From Rattus norvegicus (Eukaryota; Chordata; Mammalia; Rodentia; Muridae), in the NCBI RefSeq assembly GCF_036323735.1, contig NW_026947396.1, forward strand, positions 1-64,000: 64,000 bases of DNA. The letters run 5' to 3'. Under the pieces are notes generated by a model. That model saw nothing but the letters and a program-made list of their open reading frames with translations, was not told the DNA's origin and did not search any database. The position numbers and the translations under genes are program-made. Positions 1 to 12,510 of this stretch are shown here, piece after piece. Position 1 is the first letter of the stretch. Every line of letters starts with the position of its first letter.

Positions 1-58
1 ATGGGTAATATTCAAAATGTACAAACAACTTAAGAAGTTAGACTCTAGAAAGCAAAAA
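1..58 (+). repeat. L1 ORF2 fragment (sense)
   Basis: The text around 'caaaatgtacaaacaact' followed by 'aagaagttagactctagaaa' matches the L1 segment also seen in this window at 36,710-36,745. It ends in an A-run at about 54-74. This is a short piece cut by the window edge. Confidence 0.5.
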
Positions 59-75
59 AAAAAAAAAAAAAAAAT

Positions 76-715
76 TAAAAACATACGTTCTAGGGCCTCT
101 CTGCCCACTTTTCTCAAAGTCCTAACTAATTTCATATCAAAAGTTAATGAAAATATTTTAAACCCTTTCCAAGGCACAGAAAATTATTTGCTTACAGCCA
201 ATCTGAATCAATCAGGCTGACTTTCAGTTCTTTATGAGAGGCACGAAGAAACATCCAGCCCCTACTGCTCCTATGTCCCTATGCACAGGAGGCCCAGATG
301 GAGCTAGGTGTTTTTTTTTTAAGTCAGGAATGTGAGCAGAATTCTCAGGGGTTTCTGTCCCTCTGATTGTCTCAGTCTGACCACACCACACGAGATTTGG
401 GAGTAGGATGCTGTTAGGACCAGTTCAGATCCAGTTGCAGTTTGGACTGCAGGGCTCCTGCAGCTTGACTGCTTCTATATACATGTGTCCAGATGCACTA
501 TGCACTTTCCTCTTGGGCTAGGCCTGTGGGAACAAGTGGGCGGAGGTAGCAGTCTCTCCTTCCCTGAGGTCTCAGTATTGTCCACTCTTCTGTCTCACAG
601 AGTTTCCAAAGGAGTTTCAAATGTTCATTCCCTATCCTGCAGGTCTCCAGTCTTTCCAATTCTCCTCCAAATGTGTTGGAGAAGACCCCTCTGGTCGAGG
701 GGAGGTACAACAAGC
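76..715. other. Unassigned sequence, no gene seen
   Basis: No convincing coding region. The stretch at about 230-640 is more GC-rich than its neighbours and has the look of a diverged retroelement 5' region (possibly L1 5' UTR), but I could not place it firmly. Confidence 0.3.
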
Positions 716-1401
716 CCCATCAAACAAAATGGTCTGAACATCTTCTTCTCTTAAAGGTAATCTCAATGATTTCCATATTCCACAAATGGATTAAGTCCTG
801 CCCACTCTCTGCATGAGACTTTAATACCTTCGCCAACTGCCAAAACTTGGCAGAGAGCTTTGTCCACTCACAAAGACACTCAAAGATGTCCCCCATCTCC
901 ACCAAAGTGCCTTTTGCAATCTGCTTCGGGTTAAATGAGTTGAAAACTGATTCTGCTGACAACGGGGATTTCTGAAATCACTATTAATCCAAGAGGAACT
1001 TCAAAGACCTCTACTATTAAAAAAGGACTTAAATCATCACTTATGATCCAAGGGGGGCAAAATACAGTCACAAATCCTCAAGTCAACCTCATAACACACA
1101 TAACAGAAGAGGAGTGACAAAACTTTCTGCATGTACACCATTAGATCAAGAATGACTGCCAGTTTTTGAAGGGGCTCTTGAGAGTTTCACACCCACACAA
1201 GATATGTTAGAAAATTGTGAGTCCACCTAAGGAACTCTTGTGACTTCTTCACATAAAAAATATGATCTAGCACCCTCACCATCACCCCCAGTACTTCCAA
1301 TGTCCCTATAAAACAGAGAAATATTCAAATATCCTCTACCACCAAAAAGGACCCTCCTGACTTGTCATCAGGACCAAAAAAGACAAGTTTATCATAACAC
1401 A

Positions 1402-1866
1402 TTGTCAATGAGTCATGCAGACTCCATATCGATACAATGTACAGAGAAGATAAAACATACCCTTCCTCCTCAGGGGACTCTATGTCATTCTGTCCTGAAA
1501 AGAGGGGCTCCAAAATTTTCCACATGTACATCAGAGATGCTAGAATTTCCCAAAACTGAGCATGATTCTCTGAGTAGTACTCTATCTCAAAAAGAGACTG
1601 CAGGACAAGAAACATCTACAAAAGGAATTCTACCCACAGCCACATATTTAGAAATGGCTTGTGGACGCAACACGTGTACAAAAGATGTTCTAGGACATAT
1701 TGCATATGTAGAGAAGGTTATGGATCCAACCATATATGAACGAGGAGTAGGGGAACATGATATGCAAACACCAGTGTCTGTAGCATCCTTGACATCTGAG
1801 GAAAGGGATTCCTTGGATTCCATTTGTGGAAAGAATGGATATGACCTCCGCAAACTTCACAGATGA
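1402..1866 (+). other. Open frame of 154 codons inside the 30-base repeat
   Basis: I do not recognise a protein family. The translation is a row of about 10-residue units, for example TSTKGILPTA, TYLEMACGRN, TCTKDVLGHI, AYVEKVMDPT and TSEERDSLDS. They share a T/I-x-x-E/K-K/R pattern at the start of each unit. There is no signal peptide, membrane segment or known catalytic motif. Neighbouring stretches of the same repeat are broken by stops in every frame. The openness therefore probably reflects a repeat length divisible by three rather than a live gene. It could be a decayed exon of a gene for a 10-residue-repeat protein. Whether it was ever coding is inference. Confidence 0.3.
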
Positions 1867-2470
1867 CTATAGGAACTTCTTAATCTCCTCAAGATCAGCC
1901 ATCTTCCCCAACTACAGAAGATGCTACAAACTCTTCCAAATATGCACAAAGGGTTTCCAGTCCTTCTTTATACCCACAAACTGACCCAGAACACCTGCCA
2001 AATACCTAAAAGCCTTTCAATTTTACCTTATCTCCTGAAGGGGCCTTGGAACCTGTTTTGCCTATCAAGCAGGGTAGGGAACCTGACACTTCAATACTTC
2101 AATATGAAAGTCTCTTTCCATTTTTCCTGCAGAGGGAATTTTTCTTGGAACTTACACAGTTACACAACGATGTCTAGAACCTCCTTATCTGCTCATGAGA
2201 GTCTCAGACCTCTCACATATGCCCCTGTTTCTCTAGGAGAGGTCACATCTCAGAGGTAGCTCTAATACCTTCCCCCCCCCCCATTCTGACATCACACTCA
2301 GGATTTCCACATATATACACGATACATTAAGGCCTTCCTCATGTGAGAAGGATGTCGTAGGATCTACTGCATCTGAACAGCATACTTTACAACTATCCCC
2401 ATCTACCCAATTAGATTTATTTCACATGTCCACTCTGTGGAGAAATACTTGATATTCTCCGTATACCAAA

Positions 2471-2779
2471 TTGGACCACAGGCATCGAGTTTCTAGAAAC
2501 AAAGGGTTAAGATTTTATCCTTTTGATGGAGTCTTTAGAAATTTCTCCTCTAAGGGAGACAGTTTCAACCTTCCCCCTTCTGCCAAAAGGGATCTTGTGC
2601 CATCTTCTGCTGCCGAAGAGTCACTAAAAGCTACAACTACTACTCAGGTGAGTCTCACACCTTCTCCATCTGCCCAAAGGGACATGGAATTTTCAAAAAA
2701 GACTAAGGAATTGTGGAAAGTTGCCAATCCTTACAAGGGCATGCCGGACATTCCATATTGTCCCAAGATGCTCAAGTAA
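2471..2779 (+). other. Open frame of 102 codons inside the 30-base repeat
   Basis: The frame opens with a non-ATG codon. Its middle shows the clearest 10-residue periodicity in the window: LPPSAKRDLV, PSSAAEESLK, ATTTTQVSLT, PSPSAQRDME, FSKKTKELWK. The recurring theme is P-x-S-A-x-K/R-D/E. No known family is recognised and no flanking gene structure is visible. It is best read as the least decayed part of the repeat field. Confidence 0.3.
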
Positions 2780-3229
2780 CTCTTCCTTCAACTGAAAAGG
2801 CATGTTCACCATCTGCCCTAGGTTTCAGGGAATTTCTTCACCCCTCTCTAGTGCTCCAGAAAGTGTTCTCCATGCTCAAAGTGATTTGTCACTGTGCAAA
2901 TTAGACTTCAAAGATACAAAACCTTTTTTTTTATATTTACAAAGGTCTGAAGGGCAGTCCACATCGAAAAAAAATCATGTAGACCTTGTGCCATTAGCCC
3001 AAGTATATAAAAAAAATTTCCATGTCTTCTAAAGCATCTTAACATCAACCTGGCTCTAGCACTCATTCTGGGAAACATTTACCATCAGCCATACAATCCC
3101 CAGGACCATCAAAATCTAATAAGGGGTATCTAGAAACTTTGCCATCTGGCAAAAGGTCTTTAGGATGTTCAGCATCTTCTCCATGAGCTTGGTGAACCCA
3201 TAGAACAAAAGAATTAAACCATCTTCCCA

Positions 3230-5130
3230 GGGTGTTTTCCCAAGATCCACATATTTCTTGTTTACTTTTATACCAAGATAGAAGGCCAGCTTCCTTCTCC
3301 CCATCTCTGATATCTTCATCCTCTTTGTTCTCCTCCCAAATGGCTGTTTACTCTGAACAGAAGGCTAATTGGTAAATCCTAGAGGTACTGAAGGAATTTC
3401 CGAGGTGCAGTTGAAGACACGACAATACTTGTGACATCACAGAAGAAGCTAGGGCTCTCCAGGATGTAAGAGATTTTTCAGGGAGAGCCTAATGATGATA
3501 TCACTGAGAATTGCCATGGACTACCTGCTGAACTGCTTTACTAACATTGAGTAGATTCAAGGGTGCACTTCACAGGAGTGTCTCCTGTGACACAGTGGAA
3601 AACTTTACATACTTGATCTCTAATGCTAGGGAATTCTCTTGGCTTCCTTAATGATTACATGCTCTGAATGGTGAAAGATAGCTAGGGACTTGGCATGGGT
3701 AGAAAAGATTTAGGAACCTAGAGTGGAGGAAATTAATGTGGATAATAATTTTATTCCCAGGTCTAGTTCAATTTTCTCAGATTTATCTGTTTCCCAAACA
3801 CTAGGATTTTCCCTATAGTCCTGTAATGGAATGAATATTATATTATATTTTCTTATTGTACATTCCACGATAGGGGACTTTATAATATTCCTGAATGTGT
3901 ACTCAAAAATTCTTTTTTCCAATTCCATTTCTGCAATGATTTTTGGCAACAGAGGTGGCCCAATTATAGAATGAGCATAACAGTGTAAATGCTGTATACA
4001 TACTTCAATGACACACTCCCAAATCCTTATTTTATCCAAAAATTACCAGATATTAATAAAGGAAAGTACCACATGGACTATTTAATTCGTTTCTCTAGTC
4101 CCACTTGATATCAGTTCCGCAATATCTACCTTCCTGTGTTTCATTGCCATACTTGAGGGTTTTGGATATTTTACCATGATTCATTATTAAAGTCAAACAT
4201 AAGATATAGGAGGATGGAAAGTGAGAGGAATGACTTGAGAACCAGTGAAGCCTCAATATAAGTAGTTTCAAAAGAACAGGATGGAGTCTAATTGGTGTTG
4301 CCATTTGTGGATTCTACAGTCTTGACATAGATGCGCAGAATTCATGTTAAAATTCCTGCTAAAATTATAGCTGTAGGAGCCAACAAAAGTACATATATAT
4401 ACATCAGCCACCGAAACTACACAAGATTGATGGAGGTAAGAAATGCATTCTGTCAGATATAGATATTTCCTGAGAGACACAGCTAGATTATACAAATACA
4501 GAAGTGAATGCTAGTGGCATACCAGTAAACTGGAAATGGACTTCTTGTTTTTAGATTTTAAAAAAAGATTACAAGAGCTGAAGGGCTTTAACACTACAAG
4601 AACAACAATGCCAATGAACCAGAGCTTTCTGATACTAGAACAATATTCAAAGAATGTACATGGACAGAGTTATGGCTCCAACTGCATATGTGGAAGAGAA
4701 TAGACTTGGTGGGCACCAATGGAAGGAGAAGTCCTTGGTCCTCCCTAGGTTTGACTCCAAGATCAAGGTAATGTCAAGGGGTAATAAGGAGGGTTATAGA
4801 AGAAGGGCAGGGTAACGAGTAAATGATCTTTTAGGCAGGAAACTGGGAAAGGAAATAACATTTTAAATGAAAATTTAGAAACATCCAGTTAAAAAAAGCA
4901 ATAAAATTTGCTAAAAAATGAAAGATATAAAATAAAAGTAAACTGCCAACTAATTATACCTGTTGACTTGGAAATCTACAATGATAGTCAGAGTAATACA
5001 AGTGGTAAGACTAAGATGATGATATCTGAACTAGAGCACTTCTCTCTCCCAGATAGAAGTATCAGACAGAAACTGCACTATAGGTATCGAAAACATTGAA
5101 GAGTTTACTCTGAGCTGCGAACATAATGCT
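3230..5130 (+). repeat. Array copy c0 (partial, left edge)
   Basis: The array joins the 30-base repeat field near 3230, where 'ccacatatttcttg' followed by 'ataccaagatagaaggccag' matches later units. The L1 3' UTR-like part is about 4390-4890. It carries the outer-type wording 'caccaatggaaggagaag' near 4708, shared with c7 and c8. Confidence 0.8.
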
Positions 5131-7295
5131 TGTCCATCCCATCTTCCTAAGTAACTTTCTCTTTTTGAGAAAAAGTATAAAGTCCATGACCTGTCAGGGA
5201 TACAACTGTGCCATTCACAACACTTGACTTTGGAATAAAGGAATGAATGATATAAACTCTCTGACTTCCAGAAAGCAAAAGAAAAGGGAAGTCCAGATGC
5301 TTCTGAGAGGCTCCCGGCTCCTAATTCCCTTATGTGGAAGGCGAAGTTAAAGGCTATCTCTTCAGAGTTACCCCTCAACACCTAACAAGGACATACTAAA
5401 CTTTCCCAAGCACCACATAATTTTCCTTGTTTTTTTTATACCAAGACAGAAGGCCAGCTTCCTTCTCTCCATTTCATATCCTTCATCCTCTTTTTTCTCA
5501 CTTCCAAATTGTCTCTGAATTAGGCCAAATAGGAAACCTTAGAGGTATTGAAGGAAAATCTGAGAGGCAGTTGCAGTCATGACAACAGAAGGAGCTAGGG
5601 GTCACCAGATTATAAGAGAGTTTTCAGGGAGGTTCTAATGATAATGTCACTGAGCACTACCGTGATCTACATGCTGAACACTTTTCCTTACATTGACCAG
5701 ATTCAAGAGTGCCTTTACCAGGTATGTCTCAGGAAACACAGTGGAAACCTGTATGTACTACATCACTCTAAAGTAGAGACTTCTCTCTGCTTCTCTAGTC
5801 GTTACATGCTCTGAATGTAGAAAGTTAGCCAGGGGCTTAGCATGGATAGAAACGATTTAGGAACATGGAGTGTAGGAAATACTTCTAGATAATATTTTTA
5901 TTCCCAGGTTCATTCCTGTGACATAAAGTTCAATTTTCTGTGTTTTCTTTCTTTCCCAAATGCCAGTATTTTCTCTACAACCTCTAATTGAATGAATATT
6001 GTATTTCAATTTCTTACTGTAAATTCCTTGATAGGGGACTTTGTAAATGTTCCTCATTGTGTAATCAAAAATTCTGTTTTCCAATTAAATTTTCTGCAAT
6101 GATTTTTGTCACAAAGGGGGCCCAGCTATAGAATGAGTACAACACTGTAACTACTGTGTACCTATTTCAAATGAAAAATTCCCAAATCCTTTTTTTTTTA
6201 CCAAAAAAATTACCAGACATCAGGAAAGCAAAGTATAACATGGATTTTTTAATTCGGTTCTCTACTCCCATTTGATATCAGTAGTACCCTATGTATCTTC
6301 CAGTTTTCCCATGGCCAGACTTGAGTGTTTAGGATGTTTTACCATGATTCTTTCTTAAGGCCAAATGTAATCTACCAGATGATGGGCAGGGGAGAAGAAT
6401 GGCTTGAGGACCAGTTAAATGTCTACTTGAATAGGTTCATAAAAACAGGAGGGAGTCTATTTACATTGTCATCTGTGAATTCTACATTCTTGACATAGTT
6501 GGGGAGAATCCTTGTTAACATTCCGCCTAACAACGTAAGTGTAGAAGCCTCCAAAATTATTTATATACATCAGCCACCAAAACTAGATAAGATTGATAAA
6601 GCTAATAAGTGCATTCTTCCAGGAACTCGATAAAGATATTTACTGAGAGACACAGATACAGCATGTCAAATACAGAAGTGAATGCTAGTAGCAAACCAGT
6701 GAACTGAAAGCAGACCTCTTGTAGGTAAATATTGAAAAAGGTTAGAAGAGCTGAAGGTGATTTCAACCCCATAAGAACAACAATGCCAATAAACCAGAGC
6801 CTTCGGATACCAGACCAATAAACAAAGAACGTACATGGACTGATCTATGGCTCCAAATTCATATGTGGCAGAGGATGGCCTTTTTGGGCAAAAATGGTGA
6901 TGATGCCCTTGGTCCTCCCTAATTTGTCTCCCAGTTCAAGGGAATGTCAATGGACAGAAAGTCTGGTTATAGAAGTAAGAAAAGGGAACATGTAGGGATC
7001 TTAAGGGAATAAACTGGGAAAGGAATTAATATTTTAAATGTAAATATAGAAAACATCCAGTTCAAAAAAAGCAATAAAATGCTCTAAAAAATATGAATGA
7101 CATAAAAGAAAAGAAAGATGCCAAGTAATCACATGTATTTCCTAGGAAATTGAAGTGGTAGTCTGAGTAATACTAGTGGAAAGACTGAGATGATCAAGTC
7201 TTAACTAGAAGCACTTCTCTCTGCCAAATATCAGTGTCAGACTCAAAGTGCTCTATAGATATCCAAAGCATGAGTTTACTTGGAGCTAAGCATAT
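5130..7295 (+). repeat. Array copy c1
   Basis: A complete unit of about 2.17 kb. The L1 3' UTR-like part is about 6560-7065. The simple-repeat site is short. At the subtype site it is intermediate ('gggcaaaaatggtgatgatg'). Confidence 0.8.
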
Positions 7296-8650
7296 AATAC
7301 TTGTTTTTCCCTTCTTCCTTAGGACCTTTTCTTCTTTACAAAGTATAAAGGTCATGACTTATCAGGAAAACAAATATGCCCTTCAAACACTTGGCTTTTG
7401 GAATAAAGAAATAAATGATATAAACCCACTGTCTTCCAGGAACCATAAGAACAGAAAAGTCCAGAGTGTAGGAAGTTCTTATAGACAATATTTTTATTCA
7501 CAGGTCATTCCTGTATACTCTATCTAGTTTCCAGTGTTTGAATGCCCAGACATAAGGGTAGGATGATTTATCATCATTCTTTCTTAAGTCCAAAAGTAAG
7601 ATACTGGACTAAGGACAGGGAGAAAAATGTCTTGAGGACCAGTTAAACATATTCTTCAATAGGTTAATAAAAACAGGAGAGAGTCTATTTGAAATTGTCA
7701 TTTGTGAATTTTACACTATTGACATATTTGGCCAGAATCCATGATAATTTTCCACTTAAATATTTAGGTGTAGGAGCCACCAAAAGTATATATGTATACA
7801 TCAGCCAACAAAACTAGGTAAGATTGATGAAGGTAAGAAGTGCTTTCTGCCAGGCACCAGATATAGATATTTACTGAGAGGCACAGATACAGCATGTCAA
7901 ATACAGAAGTGAATGGTGGTAGTAAACCAGTGCACTGAAAACGGACATATGGTTGCTAAATCTTGAAAAAAGATTAGAAGAGCTGAGGGTGCTTTCAACA
8001 CCATAAGAACAACTATGCCAATGATACAGAGCTTTACTGTACTAGACAAATATAAAAAGAAAGTACATGTACTGACCTATGGCTCCAAATGAATAAGTGG
8101 CTGAGGATGTCATTTTTGGGCAACATTGAAAAGAGAGGCACTTGTCCTTCCTAGTTTTTCTTCCAATTCAAGGGAATGTCACGAGCCAGAAAGGCTGTTT
8201 AGAGAAGAAGGAAGGGGTTGGGGATTTAGCTCAATGGTAGAGCGCTTGCCTAGGAAGCGCTAGGCCCTGGGTTCGGTCCCCAGCTCAGAAAAAAAGAACA
8301 AAAAAAAAAAAAAGAAGAAGGAAATGGAATGCGTAGGGAACATATGATCAGGAAACTGGAAATTGAAATAGTATTTTAAATGTTTATATCTACTTAAAAA
8401 TCTAGTTAAAAGGAATTAATTTTGCTAAAATATAAAAAAATGAATGATATAAAAGAAAATAAATGTGCAAAGTCATAACAATTATTGGCTCAGAAATTTA
8501 AAGTCATAGTCATAGTAATACTAGTGGAAAGACTGAGATGATGAAGTCTCAACTAGAAGAATATTCTCTCCCAAGTATCAGTGTCAGACACAAACTGCAC
8601 TATAGGTGTCCAAAGCACAGAGGAGATGATTAACTTGAGTTAGGGACAGA
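7295..8650 (+). repeat. Array copy c2 (internally deleted, carries an ID element)
   Basis: Two deletions are visible against other units. 'agaaaagtccaga' jumps to 'gtgtaggaagttc' near 7465, and 'ggtcattcctgtata' jumps to 'ctagtttccagtg' near 7515. The L1 3' UTR-like part at about 7790-8400 is interrupted by the ID SINE. Confidence 0.8.
8214..8312 (+). mobile_element. ID SINE with A-rich tail
   Basis: 'ggggttggggatttagctca' starts a BC1/ID-type element derived from a tRNA-like sequence, with the internal pol III boxes still readable. The tail is A-rich. A perfect 11-base target-site duplication 'agaagaaggaa' flanks it at 8203-8213 and 8313-8323. ID elements are especially abundant in rat. Confidence 0.95.
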
Positions 8651-10920
8651 ATATTTGTTTTTCCCTTCTCCTTAGGACCTTTTCTTCTCGACAAAAAGAG
8701 TAAAGGTCCTTAGCTCTCATTAAAACAACTGTGCCTTTCACAACACTTGGTTTTTGGAATAAAGAAATGAACGATATAATCCCTCAGGAACCATAAGAAC
8801 AGGAAAGTCCTGTTGTTTCTGAGAGTCTCCAAGCTCATGATTCCCTTATTTATAAGGCTCAGATCAAGGCTATCTTTTCAGCGATATCACTCAAGCCCTA
8901 CAAAGGACTCACTGAACTTTCCAAAGGACCACATTTTTCTTCCTTATTTTTTATACCAAGACAGAAGGCCCGCTTCCTTCTCCCCATTTCCAAACACTTC
9001 TTCCTCTTTGTTACCACACCACAATTTGCTCTGAATTAGAGAATATTAGTAAAACCTATTGGTGAAGGAATAACTGAGAGGCAGTTGCAGTCACGACAAT
9101 AGTTGTGACATCACAGAAGCTAGGACGCTCAAGGTTACAAGAGAGTTTTCAGGGAGGTCCTAATGATTATGGCACTGAGAACTGCTGTGGACTACCTGCT
9201 GAACACCTTTCCTTACATTGACCAGATTCGAATTTTCACTTTCCAAGTATGTCTCCCGTTACACAGTTGAAACCTATACATAACACATCTCTCTAAAGCT
9301 AGAGACTTCTCTCTGCTTCACAAGTGGTTACATGCTCTGAATGGAGAAAATTAGACAGGGTAGAAAAGATTTAGGAACATGGAGTGTAGGAGATAATTCT
9401 AGATAATATTTTTTTTGGTTCTTTTTTTCGGAGCTGGGGATCTAACCCAGGGCCTTGCGCTTCCTAGGTAAGCGCTCTACCACTGAGCTAAATCCTCAGC
9501 CCCTCTAGATAATATTTTTATTCCCAGTTTCATTCCATTGATATAAAGTTCAATTTTTTGTGTTTTCTCTGTTTCCCAAAGGCCAGTATTTTCCCTACAG
9601 ACCTTTAATTGAATGAATATTGTATTTCAATTCCTTATGGTTAATTCCTTGATAGGGGGTTTTGTAAATATTCCTCAATGTGTACTCAATAATTCTGTTT
9701 TCTAATTCCATTTTCTGCAATGATTTTTGTCACAAAGTGGGCCCAGCTATATAGTGAGTATAACAGCATAAATACTGTAAAACTACTTCAAATGATAAAC
9801 TCACAAATACTTATTTTAACAAAAAAATTACCAGACATCAGGAAATCAAAAACAACATGGACTATTGTATTTGGTTATCTAATCCCATTTGATATCAGTA
9901 CTACACTATCTAGCTTCCAGTTTTCCCATAGCCAGAACTGAGGGTTTAGGATGTTTTACCAAGATTCTTTCTTAAAACCAAATGTAAGATACCAGATGAT
10001 GGGCAGGAAGAAGAATGGCTTGAGGACCAGTTATACGTCTACTTCAATAGGTTCATAAAAACAGGATGGAATCTATTTGCATTGTCATTTCTTAATTCTA
10101 CATTCTTCACATAGTTCGGCAAAATCCATGTAAACATTCCACTTGACAAAATAGGTGTAAGAGCCACCAAAATTATATTTGTACTCATCAGCCATCCAAA
10201 CTAGATAAGATTGATGAAGGTAAGAAGTTCATTCTGCAAGGAACCAGGTATAAATATTTACTGAGAGATACAGATACAGCCTGTCAAATACAAAAGTGAA
10301 TGCTGGGACATACCAGTTAACTGAAAACAGACCTCTTGTTGGTAAATTTTGAAAAAGGATTCGAAGAGCTGAAGGTGCTTTCAACCCGAGAAGAATAACA
10401 ATGCCAGTGACCAGCGCTTTCTCATAATAGACAGATTTACAAAGAAAGTACATGGACTAACCTATGGCTCCAAATGCATATGTTGCAGAAAATGGCCTTT
10501 TTGGGCAACATTGGAAAGAGAAGCTCTTGTATTCCCTACTTTGTCTCCCAGTTCAAGGGAATGCATTGCGGCAGAAAGGCTGGTTTGAAAAGAAGGAAAT
10601 GGAACGGGTAGGAACCTTATGGGCAGGAAACTGGGAAAGGAAATAATATTTTAAAAGTAAATATAGAAACATCCAGTTATAAAACAATAAATTTTGGTAA
10701 AAAATAAAAAAAAAGAATGATATGAAAGAAAGAAAGCTGCCAAGTAAAAAGACATCTTGACACAGAAATCTGAAGTGTTATTCAGAGTAATACTAGTGGA
10801 AAGACTGAGATGATGAAGTCTCAACTACAAATACTTCTCTATCCCAGATATCAGTGTGAGAGACAAACTGTACTATAGGTATCCAAAGCGTGGAGAAGTT
10901 TATTCAGAACTAGGGATACA
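8650..10920 (+). repeat. Array copy c3
   Basis: A complete unit of about 2.27 kb, including a minus-strand ID insertion at 9411-9503. The L1 3' UTR-like part is about 10,175-10,680. It has inner-type wording, 'caacattggaaagagaagct', near 10,507. Confidence 0.85.
9411..9503 (-). mobile_element. ID SINE, minus strand
   Basis: The reverse complement of an ID element, beginning with a T-run (its tail) and ending 'gctaaatcctcagcccc'. The target-site duplication 'tctagataatatt' lies at 9398-9410 and 9504-9516. Confidence 0.95.
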
Positions 10921-12237
10921 ATACTTGTTTTTCCCTTCTTCCTTAGGACCTTTTCTTCTTGAAAAAAAGAGTAAGGGTCATGAGTTCTCAGGAAAACAAC
11001 TGTGCCCTTCACAACACGTGACTTTTGGTATAAAGAAATTAATGATATAAACTCTCTTATTTCAAGGAACCATAAGAACAGAGAAGTCCAGATAAGAACA
11101 GAGACGTGCAAATGCTTCTGAGATTCTCCCAGCTCCTGATTCCCTTATGTGGAAGACTCAGATCAATGCTATCTCTTCAGCGATATCACTCAAACCCTAC
11201 AAAGGACTCACTGAACTTTCCAAAGGACCACATATTTCTTCCTTGTTTTTTATACCAGGAAAGAAGATCAGCTTTTTTCTCCCTATTTCTATTCTCTTCA
11301 TCGTCTTTGTTATCACTCCCAAATGTGCTCTGAAGTAGAGGCCTATTAGTAAACCCTAGAAGTACTGAAAGAATATCTCAGAGGAAGTTGCAGTCACAAC
11401 AACACTTGTGACATCACAGAAGAATCTAGTGCTCTCCAGGTTAGAAGAGAGTTTTCAGGGAATGCCTAACAATGATGTCACTGAAAACTGTCATGGCCTA
11501 CCTGATGAACACCATTCCTTACATTGACCAGATTCAAGTTTGCACTTTATAGGTATGTCTCCTATGACACAGTGGAAACCTTTATATACACCTTCTCTCT
11601 AAAGCTAGAGAATTCTCTGTGCTTGACTAGTGGTTACATGCTGTGGGGCGTGGCATGGGTGAAAACGATTTAGGAACATGGAGTGTAGGAGATGTTCCTA
11701 GATAATATTTTTAATCCCCGGTTCATTCCTGTGACACACAGTTAAATTTTCTAGGTTTTCTCTGTATCACAATGACCAGTATTTTCCCTACAGATGTATA
11801 ATTGAACGAATATTGTATTTCAATTTCTTATTGTAAATTCCTTGTTAGGTGACTTTGTAAATTTTTCTCAGAAATTGATCTCAAAAATTCTGTTTTCAAG
11901 TACCATTTTCTGCAATGATATTGTCACATATGGGGCCCTGATATAGAGTAAGTATAATAGTGTAAATTCTGTGTACCTACTTCAAATGTAATCTCTCAAA
12001 TTCTTATTTTATCAAAAAATTACCAGACAACAGGAGAACAAAGACAACATTGACTATTAAATTCTGTTTCTTGTCCCATTTGATATCAGTACTACACTCT
12101 CTAGCGTCCAGTGTTCCCATGGCCAGAATTGAGGGTTTAGGATGATTTACCATGATTCTTTCTTCAGGCCAAACGTAAGATGCTGGATGATGTGCAGGGA
12201 AAAGAATGACCTGAGGACCAGTTAAACGTCTACTTCA

Positions 12238-12329
12238 GGTTTGGGATTTACCTCAATGGAGAGCGCTTGCCTAGCAAGCGCAAGACCCTCGGTTCCTTCC
12301 CCAGCTCTGAATAAAAGAGAAAAAATCAA
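12238..12329 (+). mobile_element. ID SINE (diverged)
   Basis: 'ggtttgggatttacctcaat' begins a diverged ID element with box substitutions and an A-rich tail. The target-site duplication 'gtctacttca' lies at 12,228-12,237 and 12,330-12,339. Confidence 0.9.
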
Positions 12330-12487
12330 GTCTACTTCAATAGGTTCATAAAAAAAGGGGGAGTCTCTTTGAAATTGTCATTTTTGAATTCTATATTCTT
12401 GACCTAGTTGGTCAGAATCCATGTTAACTTTCCAATTAACTTCATAGGTGTAAGAGCCACCAAAAGTATATATGTATACATCAGACC

Positions 12488-12510
12488 AAAAAAAAAAAAA
12501 AAAAAAAAAA
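12488..12510 (+). repeat. Poly-A run at the unit's simple-repeat site
   Basis: A run of about 23 A replaces the short spacer that precedes 'ctagataagattgatgaagg' in other copies. Confidence 0.9.

Larger units (their letters stand above)
720..3200 (+). repeat. Degenerate 30-base tandem repeat, left field
   Basis: Similar phrases recur every 30 bases. 'tgccaaaagg' at 2581, 'tgccgaagag' at 2611, 'tactcaggtg' at 2641, 'tgcccaaagg' at 2671 and 'actgaaaagg' at 2791 are all in register. The same spacing runs through 1000-1860. Individual copies are strongly diverged, with small indels. Because 30 is a multiple of three, the period also appears as a 10-residue repeat in translation. A named rodent satellite family may cover it, but I cannot confirm a name from sequence alone. 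Confidence 0.75.

Noticed and set aside
720..3200. CRISPR-like regular spacing
   Set aside because: The 30-base units are contiguous and diverged, without constant repeats and unique spacers, and the DNA is mammalian.
3710..4039. Minus-strand frame of 109 codons in c0
   Set aside because: A related frame at 5857-6084 in c1 is shorter and others are broken. There is no domain.
5031..5381. Minus-strand frame of 116 codons in the array
   Set aside because: The frame is not conserved in the other units, so it is a chance opening.
8214..8290. tRNA-like sequence with pol III boxes
   Set aside because: It is the body of an ID SINE with tail and target-site duplication, not a tRNA gene.
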